Assembly (NCBI RefSeq): GCF_945952405.1
Contig: NZ_CAMFIA010000010.1
Location: 1-64,000 of the forward strand
Direction of reading: 5' to 3'
Source: an uncultured Stenotrophomonas sp.
GTDB taxonomy: Bacteria > Pseudomonadota > Gammaproteobacteria > Xanthomonadales > Xanthomonadaceae
Length of the DNA: 64,000 nt
Shown piece after piece: positions 45,341 through 52,913 of this stretch (position 1 is its first letter; the number at the start of each line of letters is the position of its first letter). The notes beneath the pieces are model-generated. The model searched no databases, was not told where the DNA came from, and saw only the letters and a program-made list of their open reading frames with translations. The position numbers and the translations under genes were made by a program.

Positions 45341-46483
45341 TCAGCGGCTGGCGGCTTCCACCGCCGCAGCGTCGTCGGCCACGGCTGCGGCGTCGGCAGC
45401 AGCACGCGCAGCCGAGGCGGCGGCACCTTCGGCGCTGGCGCCATCCACCTGCACGCGCAGCTCCACCAGGCCCTCGCCATTGTTCAGGCTGGACACGTCC
45501 ACGGTGTAGTGGCCGGCCGGCAGCGTCTCCTGCAGGCGCGCATTGGTGCCGTTGCCGCCGTCGTCGTCGGACAGTTCGACATCGGCGCCGACCACCCGCA
45601 GCACGGTATCCACCTGGCTGGAGATCGCATCCAGGCGCACATCGGCCGGACGATCCAGGGTCAGCAGGAAGCGGCGGCGGCCCTCGGTGTCGAGCATGGT
45701 GTACACGCTGCCCGACTTCGGCAGCGCGGTGCCGTCGCGCTCGACCAGGTTGCCCGGCAGTTCGATGCGGCTGGCCGACAGGGTGAACATGCCGCTGATG
45801 CCGGCACCGAGGCCGCGTGCGGTCAGCGTGTACTTGCCCGGCTTCAGGGTCAGGCTCAGCCGCGAGTTGGTGCTGTCGCCACCATCGTCGTTCTCCGCCT
45901 CCACGCCCTGCCCGGACAGCTTGAGCACCGGATCAAACACATCCGACACCAGGCGGATCTCGTACAGCCCTTCCTTCTCCACCTGCAGGGTGTAGTCCTG
46001 CGAGTCGCCGTCCAGCATGTCGACGATCTCGCCATTGCCCAGCAGCGGCTTGCCGTCGTACGGCTTCAGCTTCTCGGCGCGCAGTCGGTAGGGACCGAAG
46101 TCGGACGGGCCATCGGCATTGACCGCCACCTGGTAGGTGCCGCCGCCATTGGCGCGGAATGCCAATGAGACATCGCCCTCGCGCTCGTAACCGGTGGTGC
46201 TGGTGGACACCAGGCTGCCATTGTTGAACACGGTGATCGAGCCGCTGAGCGTGCCGGTCAGCTTCAGGCCAACCAGCTCCTTGTCTTCCAGCTTGATCTG
46301 GTACAGCTGGTGGTGGCTGCCGTCGTTGAAGTTGATGCCACTGCGCGTGGTGATCTCGCCGGACACCGGCTTGTCGAATTCGAGCGATGCGGCCTTGCCT
46401 GCATCCGCGCCGCCGCCGATGCGGTTGCAACCGCCGGCGACCAGGGCCGTGGCAACGGCCAGTGTGAGTGCTGCCAAACGCAT
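45341..46483 (-). CDS. Exported protein with three PPC-like beta domains, probable lipoprotein
   Basis: 380 residues from the ATG at 46483. A signal (ALTLAVATALVAGGC) ends in a lipobox-like Cys19, but the -3 residue is Ala rather than Leu, so lipidation is likely but not certain. Three repeats resemble bacterial pre-peptidase C-terminal domains: the second and third contain the hallmark acidic loop (ENDDGGDSTNSRLSLTLKPG and DDDGGNGTNARLQETLPAG). These domains often help folding or cell-surface binding of secreted enzymes, yet no enzyme domain is attached. The C-terminus is an alanine-rich tail. Function unknown. Confidence 0.82.
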   Translation of the reverse strand: MRLAALTLAVATALVAGGCNRIGGGADAGKAASLEFDKPVSGEITTRSGINFNDGSHHQLYQIKLEDKELVGLKLTGTLSGSITVFNNGSLVSTSTTGYEREGDVSLAFRANGGGTYQVAVNADGPSDFGPYRLRAEKLKPYDGKPLLGNGEIVDMLDGDSQDYTLQVEKEGLYEIRLVSDVFDPVLKLSGQGVEAENDDGGDSTNSRLSLTLKPGKYTLTARGLGAGISGMFTLSASRIELPGNLVERDGTALPKSGSVYTMLDTEGRRRFLLTLDRPADVRLDAISSQVDTVLRVVGADVELSDDDGGNGTNARLQETLPAGHYTVDVSSLNNGEGLVELRVQVDGASAEGAAASAARAAADAAAVADDAAAVEAASR

Positions 46484-46555
46484 GTTGTTTCTCCTTGGCC
46501 TTCCATGTGGTTCCCGCGAACCGGCCGGGTACGCAGGGGCGGAAAAGATACCCGC

Positions 46556-46583
46556 AAAAGCAAACGCCGGCATGATGCCGGCG
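46556..46583 (-). terminator. Intrinsic terminator after fba
   Basis: An 8-bp stem CGCCGGCA / TGCCGGCG with a 3-nt loop lies 30 bp after the fba stop. On the minus strand it is followed by GTTTGCTTTTGC, a broken T-rich tail. It separates fba from the PPC lipoprotein gene. Confidence 0.65.
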
Positions 46584-46612
46584 CTGCCTTGTTCATCCTG
46601 CGAGGGAACGGA

Positions 46613-47617
46613 TCAGCCGTTCCACTTGCCCAGCGCAGCCAGGCCGTTGTCTTTGGCACGCTCGTACACGGTCTTCTGGGCAGCGGCGTAGTTGCCCTTC
46701 ATGTCCTTGGCCCACAGCTTCAGCGCGGCCTGCTGCATGGCGCGACCGTAGGAGAAGCTCAGCGGCCACGGCAGGTTGCCCAGCTGGTTCATCGCGTTCA
46801 GGTGTTCGGTCGACTGCTCGTCGGTCTGGCCACCGGACAGGAACACCACGCCCGGCAGGATCGCCGGTACGGTGCTCTTCAGGCACATCACGGTCGATTC
46901 GGCCACTTCCTCGACGTCGGCCTGCTCATCGCAGCCCTTGCCGGAGATGACCATCGAAGCCTTCAGGATGGTGCCTTCCAGCAGCACGTTCTGCTGGTAC
47001 AGGGCGTCGAACAGCGAACGTAGGGTCGCTTCGGTCACTTCGTAGCAGGTCTCGATGTCGTGGTCACCGTCCATGATCACTTCCGGCTCGACCATCGGCA
47101 CCAGGCCGCATTCCTGGCACAGCGCCGCATAGCGGGCCAGCGCGTGGGCGTTGGACTCGATGCAGGTACCCGACGGGATGCTCTCGCCGATGTTGATCAC
47201 CGCACGCCACTTGGCGAAGCGCGCACCCAGCTTGTAGTACTCCTGCAGGCGCTCGCGCAGGCCGTCCAGGCCTTCGGTCACCAGCTCGCCCGGGCAACCG
47301 GCCAGCGGGTGCGCACCCTTGTCCACCTTGATGCCCGGAATCATGCCGTGGTCGGCCATGTACTTGGCGAACGGCACGCCGTCCTTGGTCGACTGGCGGA
47401 TGGTTTCGTCGTACAGGATGGCGCCGGAAATATGCTCGTTGAGCTTCGGCGTGGTCAGCAGCAGCTCGCGGTAGGCGCGACGGTTCTCCTCGGTGTTCTC
47501 GATGCCGACGCCAGCGAAACGCTTGGCGATGGTAGCGGTGGATTCGTCGATCGCGATGATGCCCTTGCCCGGGGCAACCATGGCCTGGGCGGTTTCAGCC
47601 AGCTGTTCGATGCTCAT
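46613..47617 (-). CDS. fba: Class I fructose-bisphosphate aldolase
   Basis: Schiff-base aldolase splitting fructose 1,6-bisphosphate, 334 residues. GKGIIAIDESTATIAKRFAGVGIENTEENRRAYRELL and the active-site region ILKASMVISGKG (with the Schiff-base lysine) and FLSGGQTDEQSTEHLNAMN identify the class I, animal-like type. This differs from the class II zinc aldolase typical of E. coli glycolysis. AGGAAG precedes the ATG. It lies in a glycolytic neighbourhood with pyk, pgk and gapA, all on the minus strand. Confidence 0.97.
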   Translation of the reverse strand: MSIEQLAETAQAMVAPGKGIIAIDESTATIAKRFAGVGIENTEENRRAYRELLLTTPKLNEHISGAILYDETIRQSTKDGVPFAKYMADHGMIPGIKVDKGAHPLAGCPGELVTEGLDGLRERLQEYYKLGARFAKWRAVINIGESIPSGTCIESNAHALARYAALCQECGLVPMVEPEVIMDGDHDIETCYEVTEATLRSLFDALYQQNVLLEGTILKASMVISGKGCDEQADVEEVAESTVMCLKSTVPAILPGVVFLSGGQTDEQSTEHLNAMNQLGNLPWPLSFSYGRAMQQAALKLWAKDMKGNYAAAQKTVYERAKDNGLAALGKWNG

Positions 47618-47740
47618 GTACTTCCTGTGGCGGGTGCGGGAAAAACGTAAGTATAGCCCCGCCGCCTGTTGCCCCGACGTGGAGGGCAGGCTGGAAACGA
47701 TTCCAATGTCCGCACAGGACAGCGGATGTCCTGTTGCGCC

Positions 47741-47800
47741 GGGTCAGAGCCCTGGCGGGGATCTGACCCGGGGTCGGATCCGCAACGCGGCTCCGACCCC
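47741..47800. repeat. Double GGGTCAGAGCCC-type repeat between pyk and fba
   Basis: Two adjoining palindromes without spacer: GGGTCAGAGCCC...GATCTGACCC (47741-47769) and GGGGTCGGATCC...GGCTCCGACCCC (47770-47800). They occupy the fba upstream region and are the only tandem pair of this family in the window. Confidence 0.82.
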
Positions 47801-47813
47801 AGGCCAACACTGC

Positions 47814-49280
47814 TTACAGGTCGCCCAGGCCGATCGCGCGGCCGTCGTCGCCGACTTCCAGCAGGCGCAGCGTGTTGGTCGCGCCCAGGGTTTCCATGTG
47901 CTCGCCGCTGGTGAACACGACGCGGTCGCCGGCCTGCAGCAGCTCCGATTCAACCAGCAGGCGGATGCTGCCACGTGCGGCTTCGCGCGGAGTCAGGCCA
48001 CGGCTGTCGAAGTTGATCGGGTAGACATCGCGCATCAACGCCATCTGCCGGCGTGCACCGTCATGGCGGGTCACTGCGAACACCGGCGCCTTGGCACGGA
48101 AACGCGACAGGTAGCGCGCGGTGCCACCGGATTCGGTCATCGCCACGATCGCGCGCACGCCCACGTGCTGCGACAGGAACATGGTGGCCATGGCGATCGC
48201 CTGGTCGGCGCGCTCGAGATTGCGCGGCGATGCATTGAAGTCGGTCTCGGTCTGGAACTGGCGCTCGGCCCCCAGGCAGATGCGCGCCATCGCTTCCACG
48301 GCCTTGACCGGGTAGGCGCCAGCGGCGGTTTCGGCCGACAGCATCACCGCGTCGGTGCCATCGATGACCGAGTTGGCCACGTCCAGCACCTCGGCGCGGG
48401 TCGGAATCGGGCTTTCCACCATCGACTGCAGCATCTGCGTGGCAGTGATCACCACCTTGTTCTGCGCCAGCGAGGCCTTGATGATCTTCTTCTGCAGGCC
48501 AGGCAGCTCGGCATCGCCGATTTCGACGCCGAGGTCACCACGGGCCACCATCACCACGTCGCTGGCCTCGACGATCTCTTCCAGGTTCTCGATCGCTTCG
48601 GTGCGCTCGATCTTCGACACCAGCGCGGCATCGCAGCCGTGCGAGCGGGCGATGTCGCGCGCATCGTTCATGTCCTGCGCGTTGCGGCAGAACGACACGG
48701 CGATGAAATCAACGCCGATCTTGGCGACGATGCCGATCAGCTCCTTGTCGCGCTCGGTCAGCGCGCCGAGCGACAGGCCGCCGCCCTGCTTGTTCAGGCC
48801 CTTGCGGTCGGACAGCACACCGTCGTTGAGCACGGTGTTGACGATGCGGTCGCCCTGCACTTCCACCACCTGCAGCTGCATCAGGCCGTCGTCGAGCAGC
48901 AGCACATCGCCCGGACCGACGTCCTGCGGCAGGCCGAGGTAGCTGACGCCCACCTGGCTGGCATTGCCCGGGCCGGCGTTCTCGCTGGCGATCAGGTCGA
49001 AACGGTCACCCGCCTTCAGTTGCACCTTGCCCTCGGCAAAGCGCTCGATACGGATCTTCGGGCCCGGCAGGTCAGCCAGGATGCCCACTTCCACGCCGAC
49101 GCGGGCCGCAGCAGCACGCACTTCGGCCGCGCGCTTGGCCTGGCCGGAGGGATCGCCGTGGCTGAAGTTCAGGCGTACCACGTTGACGCCGGCGCGGAAC
49201 AGATCCTCCAGCACGCCCGGCGGATCGGTGGCCGGACCGAGGGTGGCAAGGATCTTGGTGCGACGCTGACGCTCGAACAT
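47814..49280 (-). CDS. pyk: Pyruvate kinase
   Basis: Final ATP-forming step of glycolysis, 488 residues. [35 protein letters not shown] at the N-terminus, the ADP/PEP site [32 protein letters not shown] and [23 protein letters not shown] are signature motifs; the C-terminal domain completes an A/B/C architecture. It probably heads its own transcript; fba follows 196 bp downstream behind a repeat pair. Confidence 0.98.
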   Translation of the reverse strand: MFERQRRTKILATLGPATDPPGVLEDLFRAGVNVVRLNFSHGDPSGQAKRAAEVRAAAARVGVEVGILADLPGPKIRIERFAEGKVQLKAGDRFDLIASENAGPGNASQVGVSYLGLPQDVGPGDVLLLDDGLMQLQVVEVQGDRIVNTVLNDGVLSDRKGLNKQGGGLSLGALTERDKELIGIVAKIGVDFIAVSFCRNAQDMNDARDIARSHGCDAALVSKIERTEAIENLEEIVEASDVVMVARGDLGVEIGDAELPGLQKKIIKASLAQNKVVITATQMLQSMVESPIPTRAEVLDVANSVIDGTDAVMLSAETAAGAYPVKAVEAMARICLGAERQFQTETDFNASPRNLERADQAIAMATMFLSQHVGVRAIVAMTESGGTARYLSRFRAKAPVFAVTRHDGARRQMALMRDVYPINFDSRGLTPREAARGSIRLLVESELLQAGDRVVFTSGEHMETLGATNTLRLLEVGDDGRAIGLGDL

Positions 49281-49427
49281 GGTGAAGGGGCCTCTCCCGA
49301 TAAAGAACGGAAATTAGCACATCCTTCACGCCGCATGTATACGGTTACAGCCTTGTGCCGCCTGACTCCACGGGTCATGGAACGGACATCGGCCGGACAT
49401 ACGCTGGCGCAGGTAGGCGGTTCCGTG

Positions 49428-49488
49428 GAACCGGGCCCGTGCCCGGCTGGATCGCAGGCAGGCATCAGCCGGGCCTGGGCCCGGCTCT
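49428..49488. repeat. Inverted pair of GTAG-family-like palindromes upstream of pyk
   Basis: Two imperfect palindromes, GAACCGGGCCCGTGCCCGGCT and AGCCGGGCCTGGGCCCGGCT, face each other across about 17 bp in the 215-bp gap between the pyk start and the HAD gene stop. They match the SMAG-like stems but have lost a clear GTAG head. Confidence 0.6.
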
Positions 49489-49495
49489 GCAGCGG

Positions 49496-50149
49496 CTAGG
49501 CCAGCAGCACGGCCAGCTGCGCGGGCTCATGTGCGAGCTGCCCGGCACCGGCGGCAGCCAGCTCCTCTTCGCCACCGAAGCCCCACAGCACACCCACGCT
49601 GCGCAGGCCGTGATGACGCGCACCTTCGATGTCCATGCGGCGGTCGCCGATCATCCAGCACTGCGCGGGCTGCACCTGCAGCCGACGCAACGCCTCGCCG
49701 ACCAGCTCCGGCTTGTGGCTGCGCGAACCGTCCAGGGTCGAACCGACGATCTCCTCGAACAGGCCACCGAACGGCAGATGGGCGAGGATGCGGCGCGCGT
49801 GCGGCTCGTTCTTGGCGGTGACCACCGCAAGGCGGTGGCCACGACCATGCAACGTGCGCAGGGTGTCTTCCACCTGCGGGTAGACCGTGTGCTCGCGCCA
49901 GCCTTCGGCGTCGAAGCGTTCGCGGTAATAGCCGACCGCCTGCTCGACCCGCGCCGGTTCACCGAACAGCGGCGCGAAGGTGGTGCGCAGCGACGGGCCG
50001 ATCCAGCCCAGCAGGACGTCCTGCGGCGGCACCGGATGGTCCATCTTCTGCAGCGCGTAGGCGATGCAGGCGGTGATGCCCACCTGCGAATCGATCAGCG
50101 TGCCGTCGAGGTCGAAGAACAGGACATCCCTGCTGCGGTCAGCGCTCAT
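49496..50149 (-). CDS. HAD-family phosphatase (phosphoglycolate-phosphatase-like)
   Basis: 217-residue haloacid-dehalogenase-fold hydrolase. [17 protein letters not shown] holds the nucleophile and acid/base Asp pair (motif I), VVTAKNE the motif II Thr, SHKPE the motif III Lys, and [12 protein letters not shown] the Mg-binding Asp of motif IV. The cap domain lies between motifs I and II (C1 type), as in Gph. The start overlaps the pgk stop by 4 bp (ATGA), so it is translationally coupled to a glycolytic enzyme. Removal of toxic phosphate by-products such as 2-phosphoglycolate is a reasonable inference. Confidence 0.88.
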   Translation of the reverse strand: MSADRSRDVLFFDLDGTLIDSQVGITACIAYALQKMDHPVPPQDVLLGWIGPSLRTTFAPLFGEPARVEQAVGYYRERFDAEGWREHTVYPQVEDTLRTLHGRGHRLAVVTAKNEPHARRILAHLPFGGLFEEIVGSTLDGSRSHKPELVGEALRRLQVQPAQCWMIGDRRMDIEGARHHGLRSVGVLWGFGGEEELAAAGAGQLAHEPAQLAVLLA

Positions 50150-51321
50150 GCGCCGCGCGCGTCGAGTGCGGCGACCGCCGGCAGGGTCTTGCCTTCCAGG
50201 AACTCCAGGAACGCACCCCCCCCGGTGGAGATGTAGCTGACCTGGCGGGCGATATCGAACTTGTCGACCGCGGCCAGGGTGTCACCGCCGCCGGCGATGG
50301 AGAACGCCGCGGAGCTGGCGATGGCACGCGCCAGCGCTTCGGTGCCCTTGCTGAAGGCTTCGAATTCGAACACACCGACCGGACCGTTCCAGACCACGGT
50401 GCCGGCCTTGCCGATCAGCTGCGCGTACTGCGCGGCTGTCTGCGGACCGATGTCCAGGATCAGGTCGTCTTCGGCAACGGCATCGACCGCCTTCACTTCC
50501 GCAACAGCATCCGGCATGAACTGCTTGGCAGTGACCACGTCGACCGGCAGCGGAATATCGGCCCCCCGCGCCTTGGCATCGGCGACGATCTTCTTCGCGG
50601 TATCCAGCAGGTCGGGCTCGTACAGCGACTTGCCGACGTTGTAGCCGGCGGCGGCAATGAAGGTGTTGGCGATGCCACCGCCCACGATCAGCTGATCGAC
50701 CTTGCCGACCAGGTTGGCCAGCAGTTCCAGCTTGGTGCTGACCTTGCTGCCGGCGACGATGGCCAGCAGCGGCTTGGCCGGTGCATCCAGCGCCTGCGCC
50801 AGCGCGTCCAGTTCGGCCATCAGCAGCGGGCCACCGGCAGCCACCGGAGCGAAGCGGATGACACCATGGGTCGAAGTTTGGGCGCGATGCGCGGTACCGA
50901 AGGCATCCATCACGAACACGTCGCACAGCGCCGCGTACTTCTTCGACAGGGCTTCATCGTCCTTGCCCTCGCCGACGTTCATGCGGCAGTTTTCCAGCAG
51001 TACCAGCTGGCCCGGCTGCACGTCGACGCCGTCGACCCAGTCGCGCACCAGCGGAACCTCGCGGCCGAGCAGTTCGGACAGGCGCTGGGCCACCGGCGCC
51101 AGCGAGTCGGCCTCGCTCCACACGCCTTCCTTCGGGCGCCCCAGGTGCGAGGTGACCATCACCGCTGCGCCCTGCTCCAGCGCGCGCTTGAGCGTCGGCA
51201 GCGAAGCGGTGATGCGCTGTTCGGAGGTGATGCGGCCATTCTCGATCGGCACGTTCAGATCCTGGCGGATCAGCACGCGCTTGCCGGAGAGGTCGAGGTC
51301 GGTCATGCGGACGATGGACAT
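50146..51321 (-). CDS. pgk: Phosphoglycerate kinase
   Basis: Transfers phosphate from 1,3-bisphosphoglycerate to ADP, 391 residues. The ATG at 51321 ([25 protein letters not shown]) is used; a TTG two codons earlier is not needed. The substrate motif is RQDLNVP rather than the common [40 protein letters not shown] and [15 protein letters not shown] are signatures of the family. It overlaps the downstream HAD phosphatase gene by 4 bp. Confidence 0.98.
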   Translation of the reverse strand: MSIVRMTDLDLSGKRVLIRQDLNVPIENGRITSEQRITASLPTLKRALEQGAAVMVTSHLGRPKEGVWSEADSLAPVAQRLSELLGREVPLVRDWVDGVDVQPGQLVLLENCRMNVGEGKDDEALSKKYAALCDVFVMDAFGTAHRAQTSTHGVIRFAPVAAGGPLLMAELDALAQALDAPAKPLLAIVAGSKVSTKLELLANLVGKVDQLIVGGGIANTFIAAAGYNVGKSLYEPDLLDTAKKIVADAKARGADIPLPVDVVTAKQFMPDAVAEVKAVDAVAEDDLILDIGPQTAAQYAQLIGKAGTVVWNGPVGVFEFEAFSKGTEALARAIASSAAFSIAGGGDTLAAVDKFDIARQVSYISTGGGAFLEFLEGKTLPAVAALDARGA

Positions 51322-51432
51322 GGGCAACTCTTTGGCTCAGGGACGGGATGCCGGTGGACGGCAGGCCGCCATTGTATCGGGTGCGGCTGGTGGGAGGGCC
51401 GATGCCTGCGGCCGGCAGTGTCGGAGAACAAT

Positions 51433-51497
51433 GTAGAGCCGAGCCCATGCTCGGCTGGATCATCGCCAACAGCAGCCGAGCGTGGGCTCGGCTCTAC
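51433..51497. repeat. Inverted pair of GTAG palindromes upstream of pgk
   Basis: Units at 51433-51456 (GTAGAGCCGAGCCC...) and 51474-51497 (...GGGCTCGGCTCTAC) face each other across 17 bp. They lie in the 215-bp gap between the DUF3999 gene stop and pgk, all read on the minus strand. Confidence 0.85.
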
Positions 51498-51536
51498 AGC
51501 AAGCGGCCGCCACGGCGGCCAGCCGTTCGCCGGAAC

Positions 51537-52913
51537 CTATTCCGAAGGCGCAGGCTTCTGCCGAAGCAGGCTGAGCGCCAGACCACCCACCACCAGCACG
51601 CCCAGGCCCAGCAGCGCCCACAGCAGCCAGGCCTTCCAATCATGCTGTGGCTTCAAGGCCGCGTCGCCGGCCAGGGGCTCGGGGCGGCCTTCCAGGCGTG
51701 CCAGGGTCGGCTGCCACGAGGGATCGTTGCGCTGGCGCAGCTCCTCGATCAGCACGCCGATCGGCGCTTCCATCCGGCGTGCGGTCGAACTGCCCACCGC
51801 CAGTGCATACGGTGCGGCGCCCTGGCTCAGGAACACCAGCACTTCCGGCTGGTAGCCGAGGCGCAGGGTCGGCGCGGTGGCGGTTTCGGCCGGGTTGGCG
51901 ACCAGCTTCCAGTAGCGGTCACGATGCACGCTTCCCAACACCTGCGCCGCCGACTGCTGGCGCTGGCCCTGGGCCCCCTGCTGCAGCTGATAGGCGATCC
52001 ACGGCGCACTGCGGCGTTGCCACTCCGCGCCCTCGTCATCGCGGCTGTACAGCGTCCACTGCACCAGGCTGTTGTCGGTGCTCGCCACATCGGCCCGCGC
52101 CACCGGGAAACGGCCGTCCAGCTCGAAGGTGTACTCGCCCTTGCCCTTCGACACCGGCTCCAGTGACAACCATTCCCACGGCAGTGTCGCCGGTGCCGGC
52201 GGCAGCTCGGCCAGCACGCTGCGCAGCGTTGGCAGGCGTGCATCGCCCTGTGCCAGCACGCGCAGATAGCGCGCCTCGCCGTCCACCTGCAACCGGCGCT
52301 GCAGCAGGCGCTTGCCGGCGCGCTGCAGGTCCACCAGCGGGATGTCGCGCCCGACCGGACGCCAATGCTGCAGATCGTCACTGGCATCCAGCTGCACCTG
52401 TGCCTGCAACGGCTGGCCGCTGTCGGCCCAGTCCAGCACCAGTGCTGCCAGCGGCTGCTGGCCGAGCACGCTGGCATCGATCAGCCAGCCGCCCTGCCCG
52501 CTCGCCGCGGCCGCGCCACTCACGCGTGCCTCGACCCGGCGCACGCGGCCATCGGTATCGCGCTCGGTCAGCAGCTGCAGGTCATTGCGCTGTGCTTCGG
52601 CCAACGGCGGTAGTGCGAACCACGGCAGTTCACGCTGCACCGGTGGCTGCGCCAGCGGCTGGTCCGGCGCCAGCAATGCCGAGGGAAGCGACTGGCCGGC
52701 CGCATTGAAGACCTGCAGATCGCCCAGGTCGGCGGCGCCGGAACGGCGGTAGATCGCCGGTTCCAGCACCACGCGGTAAGCGCCGGATTGCGCACTGGAC
52801 AGCGTCAGCGGCCACTGCTCGGCGTACTGCGTCCGGTAATCGGCGGCCTGTGCCACGACGGCGGCCAGCATGCCGAACATCGCCGGCAGCAGCGCCCTGC
52901 TCCACTTCCTCAT
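51537..52913 (-). CDS. DUF3999 family exported membrane protein
   Basis: 458 residues from the ATG at 52913. A signal peptide (LLPAMFGMLAAVVAQA) is followed by a beta-rich periplasmic region of about 390 residues and a single C-terminal membrane helix (WLLWALLGLGVLVVGGLALSLL) ending in a short cytoplasmic tail. The discoidin-like segment LDASDDLQHWRPVGRDIPLVDL is typical of DUF3999. Its start overlaps the stop of the DUF2339 gene by 4 bp (ATGA), so the two are made together. Function unknown; the pairing with DUF2339 suggests one membrane complex. Confidence 0.88.
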   Translation of the reverse strand: MRKWSRALLPAMFGMLAAVVAQAADYRTQYAEQWPLTLSSAQSGAYRVVLEPAIYRRSGAADLGDLQVFNAAGQSLPSALLAPDQPLAQPPVQRELPWFALPPLAEAQRNDLQLLTERDTDGRVRRVEARVSGAAAASGQGGWLIDASVLGQQPLAALVLDWADSGQPLQAQVQLDASDDLQHWRPVGRDIPLVDLQRAGKRLLQRRLQVDGEARYLRVLAQGDARLPTLRSVLAELPPAPATLPWEWLSLEPVSKGKGEYTFELDGRFPVARADVASTDNSLVQWTLYSRDDEGAEWQRRSAPWIAYQLQQGAQGQRQQSAAQVLGSVHRDRYWKLVANPAETATAPTLRLGYQPEVLVFLSQGAAPYALAVGSSTARRMEAPIGVLIEELRQRNDPSWQPTLARLEGRPEPLAGDAALKPQHDWKAWLLWALLGLGVLVVGGLALSLLRQKPAPSE

